Assembly (NCBI GenBank): GCA_003427395.1
Contig: BFEA01000128.1
Span: 2,104,355-2,130,358, forward strand
From: Chara braunii
Taxonomy: Eukaryota > Streptophyta > Charophyceae > Charales > Characeae
Reading direction: 5' to 3'
Length of the DNA: 26,004 nucleotides
Below are positions 1 to 9,800 of this stretch, in pieces. The notes under the pieces are model-generated. The model did no database searches and was not told the DNA's origin. It saw only the letters and a program-made list of their open reading frames with translations. Position 1 is the stretch's first letter. Each line of letters opens with the position of its first letter. The translations under genes and the position numbers were made by a program.

Positions 1-79
1 GTGTGTGTGTGTGTGTGTGGGTGGGTGGGTGGGTGGGTGTGGGTATGGGTGTGGGTGGGTGTGCGTGCGCGTGTGCGGG
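1..79. repeat. (GT)n / (GGGT)n microsatellite
   Basis: The window opens in a GT dinucleotide run that turns into GGGT and GTGGGT units and then decays into GTGCGC. It is simple sequence. The open frames through it encode only Val/Cys/Trp/Gly low-complexity peptide and are not genes. Confidence 0.95.
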
Positions 80-123
80 AGCTGCGCGGACAGCTGCGCA
101 GAGAGCTGTGCGGGGAGCCGCAG

Positions 124-125
<2 letters not shown>

Positions 126-192
<67 letters not shown>
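126..192. repeat. (GA)n microsatellite
   Basis: About 33 GA units with a single interruption (GAAAGA near 173). Translated, it gives only Arg-Glu repeats. Confidence 0.97.
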
Positions 193-235
193 GTGCGCGT
201 GTCGTGGTGTGGAGGGAGGACCCCTCCCCCACCAA

Positions 236-245
236 CCAATCAATT

Positions 246-304
<59 letters not shown>
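236..304. repeat. (AATC)n tetranucleotide microsatellite
   Basis: About 16 tandem AATC units, ending in CAATAAAAAA. It is the third unrelated microsatellite within 300 bp. Confidence 0.97.
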
Positions 305-307
<3 letters not shown>

Positions 308-700
308 AAAACAGTCAATCAATGATTTGTTTTTTCTATTTATTTAATTTTTTTTGGTAGTCATCGAAATCCATCCCCCCGTTTTTTAAGTTTTTTGGTT
401 TTTTTTTTTTTGCGAGGAGGTAGGGGACCCCCCCCCTGACTCGAAACCCGTTCCCCGCCCCCCAAACCCCCTCCCCGGTCGGTCGTGGCGTCGACCGTAA
501 TTATCGACCGCGTTCGGTCGCGGCCTGGGCCGAACCCGACCGCGGCCAGCGTGCAACATAGGTCTATAGTTCTCCTGTCCTCGTAAGAAAGAATGACGTT
601 CTCGACGCCCCTTCTTGCGACTTTGTTTTTTTTTTCTCTTGACACAATTTAGAACAGGCGACCATCTTGAGATGAGGTGCTTTTCAACTTCCCAAATCTC
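305..700. other. Gene-free stretch: homopolymers and a CpG-rich core
   Basis: Poly-T and poly-C runs occupy 333-440. A GC-rich, CpG-rich core with partially self-complementary CGGTCGCGG/CCGCGGCC blocks lies at about 478-550. On the minus strand this is downstream of the gypsy remnant, where a 3' UTR or LTR would be expected. I found no polypurine tract, no TG...CA ends and no matching copy upstream, so no LTR is called. Confidence 0.5.
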
Positions 701-796
701 TTCCTCAGGCAAGAGAGCAATAGGTATGGCTACATAACTTGACTAATGTTTACGTTGGGGCCATTTACGCAGTTGGTGATTCCTGCCGTCACCCGA

Positions 797-922
797 TCAC
801 AACGATCGTCTGATATGTTCCTCCCGTCTCGCTCCTAAAGTTCTAGTTGTCGATCTGATATATGTTGCTCTGAACCAAGGCGAAATGAGGACATATACAC
901 ACGGTCCATCAAATTCACATAG
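797..922 (-). pseudogene. Possible integrase N-terminal (H2C2 region) relic
   Basis: A 41-codon open stretch reads DGPCVYV..., then PWFRATYIRST and EEHIRRSL. This loosely resembles the segment that precedes and enters the HHCC zinc-binding region of gypsy integrases. The conserved histidines are not clear, no DDE core is detectable between here and the window start, and a chromodomain-like EIWEVEK string near 690 is too short to call. The assignment rests mainly on position. Confidence 0.25.
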
Positions 923-1181
923 TTGTTTCCCTTCTTCCAACAATGTTTTCCAAACACATCCAAATTTGTTAGCCTAGCTCAACGGCTGTGATAAAGCCAA
1001 AAAAAGAAATAAGAACCTCATCAACCATTCTCGATCACGTTCTCCACCCCCTTGCCAGTCATTCTTCTTTCTTTCGTTCCTCACATTTTCTAACAATTGC
1101 CACGTAGAGGGGACCTCAATTGATTATCAGGAGGGATTCTCCTCTTCGATCTCCGCCTCAGATTCTTCTTCATCGGATTCC

Positions 1182-1595
1182 TCACCATAAGCTTCGATGG
1201 CCCAGAGGCGAGCCAGCGCGGCACATGTGATCTACTTGTTTACGTATTTGATCCTTTCTTTCATAATTGGGTGCGTTTGTTCTAGCGGTCTTAAATCGAG
1301 CTTCCTTGGGGAGCTTATCTGTACGACACAGAGGACACTTCCATACTTTGCTAACTGCCTGATATGGAATGCATGCGCCATGCACGCAATTGATGCACGT
1401 GGCACAGTCGACCCAATCGTCATATCCCGACTCATGGTGATCAAAATCCGCTTCGTAAACTCGTGAAATGCACTTGTAAAAATAACATAGTTTATTCGGA
1501 AAATCTGAAAAGGATGAAGGTTCAGGGAGTTGAGAAGGAGTAGAAAGATCCAGGAGAGCGGAGGGAGCAACCATCGCTTTTGAGTGAAGATTCAA
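1182..1595 (-). pseudogene. PHD-type C4HC3 zinc finger after RNase H of the gypsy element
   Basis: Directly after RNase H, and overlapping it by 4 nt in another frame, lies a 137-codon open frame. Residues 37-90 (1326-1487) give C37-x4-C42, C64-x2-C67, H72-x2-C75, C87-x2-C90. This is the C4HC3 ligand order of a PHD finger, and W61 before the second pair and W85 before the last pair fit the fold. PHD fingers usually bind histone H3 tails, so in a retroelement the module could tether the integration complex to chromatin; that role is inferred. The first pair has x4, not the canonical x2. The tail past 1182 is acidic (EESDEEESEAEIEEE) before stops. A captured host exon is the alternative, but position and parallel decay favour an element domain. 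Confidence 0.7.
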
Positions 1596-2085
1596 ACCCT
1601 ATGGAGGATCTCCATCTCACTGTACTTGTGCTTCTTCTTCGACTCCGGATCGTTCCACATCGTTACATCCTCACTTGAGGAGACTTTCTTAGGCTGGTGC
1701 AGATATATAAGTCCTTTGGCGTTTCCGTGTCGTTCGTGCTTCTTATGGTGAATGTCAAATTTCATACTCTGCAACGTGGTGGTCCATCGTCCCATCATTC
1801 CCGAGTAATCTTTCGACTTCTTCAAGGCCAGAAGCGATTCGTGATCCGTGACCAACGTGAACTTCCGGCTGTATAAGTGTGTGCGAAAATGACTGATTCC
1901 CCACAAAGCAGCAAAGCATTCCCCCCCAGGCACAGAGTAGTTCCTCTTGCAGGGAGGTACTGTCTTTGAAGCATACCCCACCACGTGTTCCAGCCCATCT
2001 AGTCCCATCTGGGCCATAATCGTCGAAATCGCCTCAGACTGCCAATCGGTGATGAGAGTACAATATTTTTTTTTTGTCCGGCCTC
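1592..2085 (-). pseudogene. Gypsy RNase H domain
   Basis: The 141-codon open frame from 2017 holds the gypsy RNase H signature: YASKTV, KRNYS, GGECFAALWGI, FRTHLYSRKFTLVTDHESL, and a C-terminal RHGNAKGLIYL corresponding to the usual RHGNADxLSR, with Asp replaced by Lys. The LITDW strand carrying the first catalytic Asp lies just upstream in the same frame (about 2040-2055). A frameshift near 2075-2100 separates it from RT. RNase H removes the RNA strand during cDNA synthesis. The domain order and spacing from RT are normal; activity is doubtful. Confidence 0.88.
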
Positions 2086-2104
2086 ATGAGGATAGGGGCC
2101 GAAA

Positions 2105-3258
2105 TCAGAGCCACTTAAGTTCTCGAAACGCTTGGTCGCACTGAGGAGTCCAGATCAACGGTTGATCGTTTTTCAACAAGTTCGTGAGGGGTCCCTCGAT
2201 TGCTGCAAATTCCTTGATAAACCTTCGATAGTACGAAGTCAGTTCTTGGAATGCACGAACTTGCGTAAGCGACGTGGGGACCGACACATCTTTCACCGCC
2301 TCTACTTTTTTAGACTCCGGCTGCAAGCCCTTGTCAGTAACCACATGTCCCAAAAAGAAGATCTTTGTGAGGAAAAACGGACACTTCTCAAAAGCAACCC
2401 GGAGACATGCGTTTTCTAACTCGTGCAGCGTCCGCTCAATGTGCTGGATGTGACCCTTATAGGTGCTTGAGTACACCATAATATCGTTTATATACGCAGA
2501 CACACAATAATTAATAACACTTTGCATCAATTGCATTTTCCGCATGAAGTTCTGGACAGTCATGTTCATCGCACGCTGAGACGTAGTTGGTGTATTACAG
2601 ATGTCCTTTGGGCATCGAATCCATTGCCATGTCCCTTCAAAAATGACGAATATTATTTTCAAACGATCTTTCTTTTTGACGAGGAGGTGATGGAAACCAT
2701 AACGGTCATCAAACTCGCGGAAAAAAACGTGCACATCTAAATTTTAATCGCATCCAACAGTTCATCAATCCAAGAAAGAGGACAAACATCTTTAATCGTG
2801 ATATCGTTTAATTTTCAATAGTCAATGCAGATTCGAATCTCTCCTGTCTTCTTTGGTACAATCACCACTCGGAACGACCAAGGTCTAATCGTGGGTTTGA
2901 TCCACCCATTAACTTTAAATTTCTTAACTCATTGGAATGCAACAAGTCGCTGTGCCAAAGAGTATCGGTATGGAGTGCAGCTAATCGGCGAATGATTCCC
3001 CGTAAATATTTCATGCTCAATTACATTCGTCATCCCAATGTCGTGATCATGCATACTCAATACTACTGCGTACGTATGCAACAAATCTCTTAAGAGCTTC
3101 CGTATTTCCTTGGGGACATGAGACGAGACTTCAATCGTCGGATGAGTACTGAAGATATCGAGTTGGATCTCAAGCCAATCAAGGTCAGGCAGACACTTTC
3201 CTTTTACGCTGGAAAATATTGAACTGTTAGTTCGAACTGAGAACACAGTAGCAAACAT
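2105..3258 (-). pseudogene. Gypsy reverse transcriptase, broken
   Basis: The RT leader (2929-3258) ends in the usual H-x-I-x-TG...P-I...YR...S motif before the palm. The fingers block (about 2745-2930) carries WSFRVVIVPKKTGEIRICIDY, then an in-frame TGA at 2815-2817, then KLND. A frameshift near 2735 leads into a 209-codon frame holding the rest of the palm and the thumb, including the SYYRRFI block. The catalytic YxDD box reads Y81-I-N-D84: the first catalytic aspartate is AAC, Asn (2486-2488). The FG of the usual MPFGL box is also replaced. RT copies element RNA into cDNA; the stops, frameshift and lost aspartate make this copy inactive. Confidence 0.92.
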
Positions 3259-3264
3259 TTGCTA

Positions 3265-3941
3265 TTATGTGGGACTTATCATTTCAATTTTTTTCCCTCC
3301 TTCATCAGTTTTCAGATCAATGGTGCTCGACGCAATCTTCAATCCCGTTAGCTCCGCTGTTTCTTCCGTCAGGTTCGGAACGTCGCCTACCGGTGCCTTT
3401 GCGTTTTCCTTAATTAGTCCTACCATTGCATCTTTCGTAAGTAAAGGTCGAGACAAAGAGACCGAGAGGTCTAAATATTGTGTCATTTGTTGGTATCTCT
3501 TTCGGAGGGACAACGTGCCCTCGTACAAGGTGCGAGGGGGGTCCAAGAGGTCAGTCATATCTACAATTTGCAGCATTGGTTCTCCGGGGAATGACGCCGC
3601 AAAGATTTGAGTCTCTGTGAGAGTAGGAAAGGACAACGGGGATGAGGGAACATAGTTAGATTGAGTTTCTAATCGAAAAGAATGAGTTGTTTGTGGAATC
3701 ATCCATAATTCTTCCTTGTTTTATGTACGAAGAGTCAAAGCAACTCATTCCACTTCTCTTTCGTTGGTATATGATTCAATAGTTCTGCGTAATCATTCTC
3801 CTCGTATTCTTCTTCCTCAAGAGAAAGAGACCCTTCGTTGCTTTCTTCTGACGGTTTGGCCTCAATTTCGTTCAATCTCCCGATCATTCCTATTCGTACT
3901 GACGTATTGGTCGTTCCCACAGTCTTCTTTAGGGGACGCAT
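3265..3941 (-). pseudogene. Gypsy pol spacer between protease and RT
   Basis: Two open stretches (3735-3941, and 3265-3702 with 145 codons) lie between the protease and RT blocks. The longer one is in the same frame as the RT leader and is separated from it only by adjacent TAA and TAG codons near 3261. It has no catalytic motif. It is rich in Thr, Leu and acidic residues, as is common in the protease-RT linker. I recognise no domain in it and assign it by position and frame only. Confidence 0.5.
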
Positions 3942-4191
3942 GAAAAGTCGAAAAGGAACTGTATGCAGTTTTCTCTTGTGTGGGTGAGAATGAGATGTTT
4001 GGAATCAAAATGCAGTCGTGCAGTCATGCACCTACATCCATAGCCCAAGGTAATTCCAATAGCACTGAAAACGATTGTACGTTAATTACCAACGCATTTA
4101 CTAACACATGCACCCACCTAATCTGATGGCAACATTTCCAATCATCCCGACGATGTGCATGGTTTCTTCATTTGCGAGACATAGTATGCTT

Positions 4192-4494
4192 TCACAACAG
4201 GGGGAGAATGAACTTTTGTTGTCTGGTCTTTTGAACCGTATCGAGCGAAAGCGCTACGGCGGATGATTTAGTATCAACTAAAGCATTGAACGTTTTCCCC
4301 CATACCTCACAATCATATTCCGCGTTTTTCCATAGAATCGGTCGGATGCGGATAAAGTGATATCTCTTCGTGTATATGATCGTTGTCACTCGGGTGGCCT
4401 CAGACTCTTCCTGTTTTTCTGTAGAGTTGATAGCAACTATGGGATCGGGTGGGGGAGGTACTGGTTTTGCCATCTCCTTTTTTTTTTTTAACAT
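4192..4494 (-). pseudogene. Gypsy aspartic protease remnant (DTG changed to DTK)
   Basis: Residues 68-80 read as a retropepsin active-site loop: TFNALV followed by D74-T75-K76-SSAVALS. The catalytic triad is normally D-T/S-G; here the glycine codon is AAA (4267-4269), which should abolish activity. In gypsy elements this enzyme cuts Gag-Pol. The leading lysines come from a poly-T tract at about 4482-4491, so the apparent start is not meaningful. After the stop at 4192, a segment near 3990-4060 resembles the protease C-terminal part in other frames, so the domain once continued downstream. Its place between the gag knuckle and RT supports the call. Confidence 0.75.
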
Positions 4495-4756
4495 CCCTTG
4501 GACATGCTGGTATGTAAATCTCTTCTGGTTCTTTTGACATTGCTAGAGGAGCTTGTTGTTTGCAGCTTCACTGCTTCAGAGATGGTTAGCGGGTGACCGA
4601 CGGGGACAGAGACTTAGATACCTAATCTTTTTAGCGTTTGCAGAACATCGATATCTCCTGTCAGGCTGTCTGGAACTGAGGACCAGGTTTTGATTCGCGT
4701 TCCACCTATTCAAGTTCATCTTTTCCAAGCCGAATGACCCCAATTAGTCCTGCCAG

Positions 4757-5434
4757 CTAGAGGTATTCGGTTGGATCGACGACATCTGCAACTTCGAAAG
4801 AAGCCCCATAAGTCGACGCATTCATATTCGATTGCATGAGAGGAAGTGGGGAAGGGGAACCATTCCCTGCTTCACCTAATCCTTCGTACAGGACCGCTAC
4901 CCACCCCTGTCTAGTGGCCAAAGGCGCAGCCTCAGGAGGAGGTTGATTCCTTTTTGGAAGAGGGCAGTCCCCGACAAAGTGTTTGGGTTGCTTACAATTA
5001 CGACATTCTACCCTTCCCTGTGGTACAACATTCTGGTGAGCTACATAGGGAGCAACTGATGTCTGGGTACGAGGGGCATGCAACATAGCGTACGAAGGAG
5101 TAGACAGAGTGGCGTGTGGTACTCTGGCGTGCGTACTCATTAGGTCCCTCAGAACTTGCTCCCATCGGTCCATCTGCGACATCTGACTCTGGATCAGATG
5201 GTTCATCCATTCTGATTGTTGGGAAATAGCCGTATGAATCATGTGATCCAGATGAAGATTGGTGATGGATATCGGTGCCGGTGATTGCGGTAAAACGGAG
5301 GTCACGGGGGTTCTCTGGTAAGGAGAGGACGAGGAGGGAGGAGAGACAAGACTCAGTGATGGTCCGCCTAGGTTTTCAGGATCGTGGCATTGGTAAAATC
5401 GCCCATTGGTGGCGTTTAAACCAATCGTGCGCAT
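4757..5434 (-). pseudogene. Gypsy gag C-terminal portion with CCHC zinc knuckle
   Basis: This 225-residue open frame is the nucleocapsid side of gag. Residues 144-157 form a zinc knuckle, C144-x2-C147-x4-H152-x4-C157, the nucleic-acid-binding module of retroelement gag. It is preceded by a Ser/Pro/Gln-rich segment (25-60) and a Met/Gln-rich amphipathic segment (60-100) that may be helical. A proline-rich linker follows. The ATG at 5434 is simply the first in frame; a capsid-like domain would be expected further upstream but is not recognisable, so gag is probably truncated at its N-terminus. The stop at 4757 is followed by several more stops before the protease block. The gag assignment is firm; a functional start is not. 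Confidence 0.8.
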
Positions 5435-6549
5435 GGTTTGTCAAAGATTTGGCACAAGATTTGAGGCAAGATTTGGTGCCCATTGGTCACGCCTAAAAGT
5501 TGTTCGTAAAAAAAACAAAATGAAAACGACGTTAGGACTGGTCCTAAAGAATTTAGGAATCCCGAGCCAGAAGTTCCCCAAAAAAAAAACTCCTCCGAAG
5601 GAGCTTTATTTTTCGTGTGCCATCTTTCTCGGAGCCTTGCTGTCACTTGCAGTGCACCGATGTCTCCAACTCCACAATGCAAAAGTTGTCCATGGGTCCA
5701 CTGGGTGGACATTGGAGGCCTTCGACGACGGGGTGGTGCTTGGCGGTGTGGACCAGGGACACCATGAGGCTGGTTGTGTGCCTGGCCGTGGTCGACCATT
5801 GAGACATAGAAGCAGGAGCAGGGGGAGTGGGGTCGATACCCGCGTCTGCATCAACGATGTCCGGTGAGTGGAGAACGGCCAACAGTCAGAATTTGAAGTA
5901 CTTCTACATGCGTCCTCCACCAACTCACCGCGCCATGTGCACATTGCGGCACATTGTCGTATTCGACTGTGTTGTTGGCATGCTTTTTTCTTCTCCACCT
6001 CCATGTGTTCCAAGAAACACCTCCAAGCCGCAGACGCCACATTGCGGTGTTGGACATGCGATGATTAATGGCCGACGTGCATCGGAGGTTGCCCCTCCTG
6101 GTCTTCCTTGTCATCCTCTTCTTGTTTGTCATCTTCCTCCACGTCTGCTTCGTGTTTCGCCAGCCGAAACAACATCGCAAGCGCCGCTTAGCGATAAGAG
6201 GGACCTCTGCTGAACAACCTATGGTGAATTTGAACATCGATAGGGAGGGGGGGGGAAGCGAGGGTGACAGCCTCAGCTGGGTCTATTGGTGGGGAGTGAC
6301 ACCTGCTGGAAACTGGGTCCAATACTTGGCCTATACATGGGCCGCGGACCTTCCCCGTTAACGCGCCGCAGTTTTCGGGGTTCGGGGAAGGCCTGGCAGT
6401 GCAATGAAGGAGGACATGCCTGGGCCCACAGAAGCGGGGCAAATGGACTGTAAGATGGCCTGGTGCTGTAAGATGTCATGATGTTGTGGTATGTGGAAAC
6501 GAGCGGAAGCTGAAGGCGACGAGGGCGAAAAGAGAAAAGAAAAGGAAAT
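5435..6549. other. Unassigned stretch between the gypsy remnant and the LINE
   Basis: No recognisable gene. Open frames of 60-150 codons exist on both strands but show no domain and shadow each other. A short degenerate tandem of CAAATCTTG-like units (minus strand) occupies about 5440-5478. One member of a small interspersed repeat lies at 6282-6321 and is listed separately. The 5' gag and 5' LTR of the gypsy element would be expected here but could not be found. Confidence 0.5.
6282..6321 (-). repeat. Interspersed repeat copy A (ATTGGTGGGGAG...ACACCTGC family)
   Basis: These 40 bp match 23477-23516 in inverted orientation at 36 of 40 positions, and more loosely 18096-18135. The conserved core is ATTGGTRGGGAG followed by ACACCTGC. 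Orientation is set by the A-tailed copy at 23477-23559. No A-tail is visible here, so this is a fragment. Confidence 0.7.
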
Positions 6550-6853
6550 TGTTTTTTTTTTTTTTTTTTTTTTTTTTTTGGAAGAAAAGTTAGAAAACTC
6601 ATTTTTTTTCTTATATTTTTTTTTAAAGGAACTCGTATCTTTCGAAATTCAATTGACGAGGCCGGGGACCTCACAATTCAACTCGGAGTTATTCCGGCAG
6701 CATCAACCGGTTTAGCTTATTCTAAACTTAGCAACACAAAATGAATTTGCAAAACAAAATAAAGCCAGACACACTAACCACTGCCAACCCAATCTACTAC
6801 CATAGACCAAAACTCTTGAAGCTAAGAAAAAGGTGTAGAGATCCCCGACCCTC
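6550..6853 (-). other. LINE 3' UTR and poly(A) tail
   Basis: After the ORF2 stop the minus strand runs about 200 nt of non-coding sequence into an A-rich end (A9 near 6616-6625), then an uninterrupted A run of about 30 at 6550-6580. This is the expected product of target-primed reverse transcription. The A-rich break near 6620 could be an earlier end or a decayed tail. Confidence 0.8.
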
Positions 6854-9800
6854 TCAGTGGGAAACTGCCTGATAAGAAGCTAGTAAGCTAGGCCTGGGGG
6901 GGTAATCCCACATTAGTTCTGAGTAGAAGAGAGTGTTCCTATCAGTGAAGCCGGCCCACCGAAATGGGGTGGACCATTTCTTTTGAAACTGTTCTCTGGC
7001 CAAGTCGAACGAAGTAGCATGCCGTTTGAATTTGATCCATTCCGCCATAATGTCCAGTCTGATTGAATGCTTGAACTGCGAAAGTAGTGAAGCAACAGAA
7101 GGATTGGAACCGAGGAAATGCCTGTTCCTTCTGGCTAGCCAGATACACCAAAAGACCCTTAATCTGAATGACTGAGCAACGATACCAATCTGAAGCTTGC
7201 TAATGTGGGGGTTTAGTCTGCATGTGATAGCAAAGTCTTGGTTCCATAAGCCTGCAAAGTCGTATGCCTCTGCCCACATCGAGTTCAGGTAGTCCCAAAA
7301 ACCTCTAGCAATGACACATTCCCACCACAGGTGTAACCAGTCCTCTAGGCATGGGTTCGGACATGCATCACATAATGTGGGGATGTCCATCCCTTTCTCC
7401 GAGCACCAGATTGAGGTTGGAACACATGAGTGTAGGTGCATCCATTGGAGGCCCCCTACCTTAGTCTCGAGAGCGGAGATAATGGTATGAATAAAGAACA
7501 ACAACCATTTGTAAGATAGTGGTTGGAGGTTAAGGGCAGAGAGGCTGCGCTGCCAATTTAGAGTGAGGCCTGTTTGTAGAGAGTAGGCTTCAGAGAAGAG
7601 AAAGTACCCAATTTGGACCGAGTATTCCTTGATGGACACGCTGCTAACAGAGCCGTCAGCCTGTGAGACTTTCCAACCTTGCCTGCAAACACCAGTTTTC
7701 CAATTCCTAATAGGAATAGCTGCCATGATGACCTGAGTAACCGAGTGACCCTGTGCATCCTTGGAATGATGGACTCTTACCTCCTCCAGGTTCAAAGGAT
7801 TAGCTGAGTGGGTATCCTTAGTCTGTTTTAGTCTATCACCGACCCGGGACCATTCCGAGGCTTCTGTTGTGCCGTCGTCGTTGATTTTATCAACTCTGAG
7901 GAAAGAGTTCCTAGTTGAAGGGTCTTTGAACCATTGGTCTTCCTTGAATACTATGCCTGTTTGTCGAAGGATGTCGATCCATGCGTGGGGGATGGCTTCC
8001 GTAATTTCTCTCAAGTGACCTGTTTGACGTTGCAGTCCGGTGAGTTGAAGATGAAGATCTCTTATGGTCTTTCAGTTCTTTGAGTCTTCGTCCCAGATAT
8101 GGCGAATCAGCCATATGCCCCTCTGCATCCATTTGAGACCGAAGTTACCTGTTGCTTTGGCGACCGAGAAGGGGAGCCCTCCCCTGTTGCGGATTGAGGG
8201 ATTCTCAAATAGGCAGGTGTTCAGAATCGCGTCTCGGGTGGTAGGGTCAGTAAGCGTTTGGGGGATCATCTTTGACCATGCTTTGAGGATGTTATTCCAT
8301 GTAGAAGTAGAAGGTCTGGTGGTGAAGGGGCGCATCAGCAGGGCACTCCAGACCGCTTTTGGGTCTGAGAGCTTCCATTCCTTAGCTAGGGAGTGTTGGG
8401 CCAGTATGATCCACGGCTGGTCTTCCATGGCGGTCATGGCTCGGACAGGCCACTTGGCCAGGAGGGCTCGTTTCTGCTTTTCTGGGTCCAGGATGCCTAA
8501 CCGTCCTGCTGTTCTTTTTTCTGTGATTTTGCTCCAGCTGACTTTGTTGAGTGCCGATTCTGCTTCTGAGTTACCGTTGCATAATAGGCGTGTGATGAGG
8601 CGTCTAATATTGGAGAAGGAGTACCAGATTTTGGAGGTTATGAAGGTGTTAATAATGATCGCTCTTCTTAGAAGAGACAGAAAAATAGTTTTTGACCACA
8701 ACGAATAGGCATCTCTAATTCTGTTTTCGATTATTGTGTTCTCTACCTCCGCTGACTCTCCAAAGGAGATTTGAATCCCCAGGTATCTTTCAACCTCTGC
8801 TGCAGGTTTGACTTGGATCCCTAGGTCCAGAGCAAGAGGTTGACCATGTGGGGTGAGAGCGACAGATTTCTGCCAACTCACTCTCATTTCCGATGCTGCT
8901 TCATAGGTCGATAGGCACCAGTGCGGTTAGTGAGGGGAGGGAATTGTCAGAGATGGCTGAGAAGTCATCAGCTAATGCTGACACTTTGATCGAGAAAGAT
9001 GGGGATACCTGGAGACCCACATAGTAGTCTGGGTGTCGTCTTACCATGTTAAGCAGCACCTCTAACTGGATTACGAATAATAAGGGGGCTAGTGGACAGC
9101 CCTGACGTAGCGAGCGTGTGACCTTGAAGGGCGAGGAGGGGTGTCCATTTACTAGGACCCTGCCGGATAATGCACCGTAGAGGGCCTTGACAAACCTCCT
9201 ATAGTCTTGTCCCACTCCTACCCTTTCTAGTGTGGCTTGAACGAAGTCCCAGTTCACTCGGTCGTATGCTTTCTAGAAATCTATAAGGATAACAGTTTTG
9301 TTCAAGTTGTGGGTTTTAATCCAGTCAATGGCTTGGGAGATAGTCATCACATTATCCAAAACCTGCTTGCCCGGTATGAAACCGGATTGGTCTGGGTGCA
9401 CAAGCTTATTCAAGAGGGGATTGATGTGGCGAGCCAATGTCTTAGCAAGGATTTTACCATGTACATTCAGTAAGGAGATTGGTTTGTAATTCCTAACGTC
9501 CGCCTTGTTTCCCTTTTTGTAAAGGAGGGTTATTATTCCTTCTGCTGTGTGTGGGACTAAAGGCTGTTCCGTCAGAATCTGATTGAAAACCCGGAGGATG
9601 TCCGGTGTCAGTAGGGTCTAAAATTTTATGTAGAACTCTACTGGCAGGCCATCTGGTCCGGGGCATTTGCCCTTCGCCATACTGTTTAGCGACGCTTTAA
9701 GTTCGGACAGTGTAATTGAGCCTTCCAATAGAGCTGATTCCATGTCAGAGAGAATGCGTGAGGTTGCGTCCCATAGAGTGCGTTCTAGGTGTGGTGGAAT

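Larger units (their letters stand above)
700..5434 (-). mobile_element. Degenerate Ty3/gypsy LTR retrotransposon, internal region
   Basis: Reading the minus strand from 5434 downward, the order is gag CCHC knuckle, protease, spacer, reverse transcriptase, RNase H and PHD finger, with a faint possible integrase N-terminus. Protease before RT/RNase H, with no integrase upstream of RT, is the Ty3/gypsy order and not Ty1/copia. Every block is broken: the domains occupy different frames and carry in-frame stops, and active-site residues are changed. No LTR pair, primer-binding site or polypurine tract was found. The copy is a fossil and cannot encode a working polyprotein. Confidence 0.9.

Noticed and set aside
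1-347. Three overlapping plus-strand open frames of 80-114 codons
   Set aside because: They are translations of microsatellites (Arg-Glu and Asn-Gln-Ser-Ile repeats) and shadow one another; no gene.
660-712. Chromodomain in the EIWEVEK-containing minus-strand frame
   Set aside because: Only about 10 residues resemble one; the aromatic cage region is absent.
5606-6237. Minus-strand frames of 128-144 codons upstream of gag as capsid
   Set aside because: Composition is Trp/Cys/Arg-rich with no capsid-like pattern, and the frames shadow each other.
8064-8708. 214-codon plus-strand open frame
   Set aside because: It is the antisense shadow of the LINE ORF2 region after RT.
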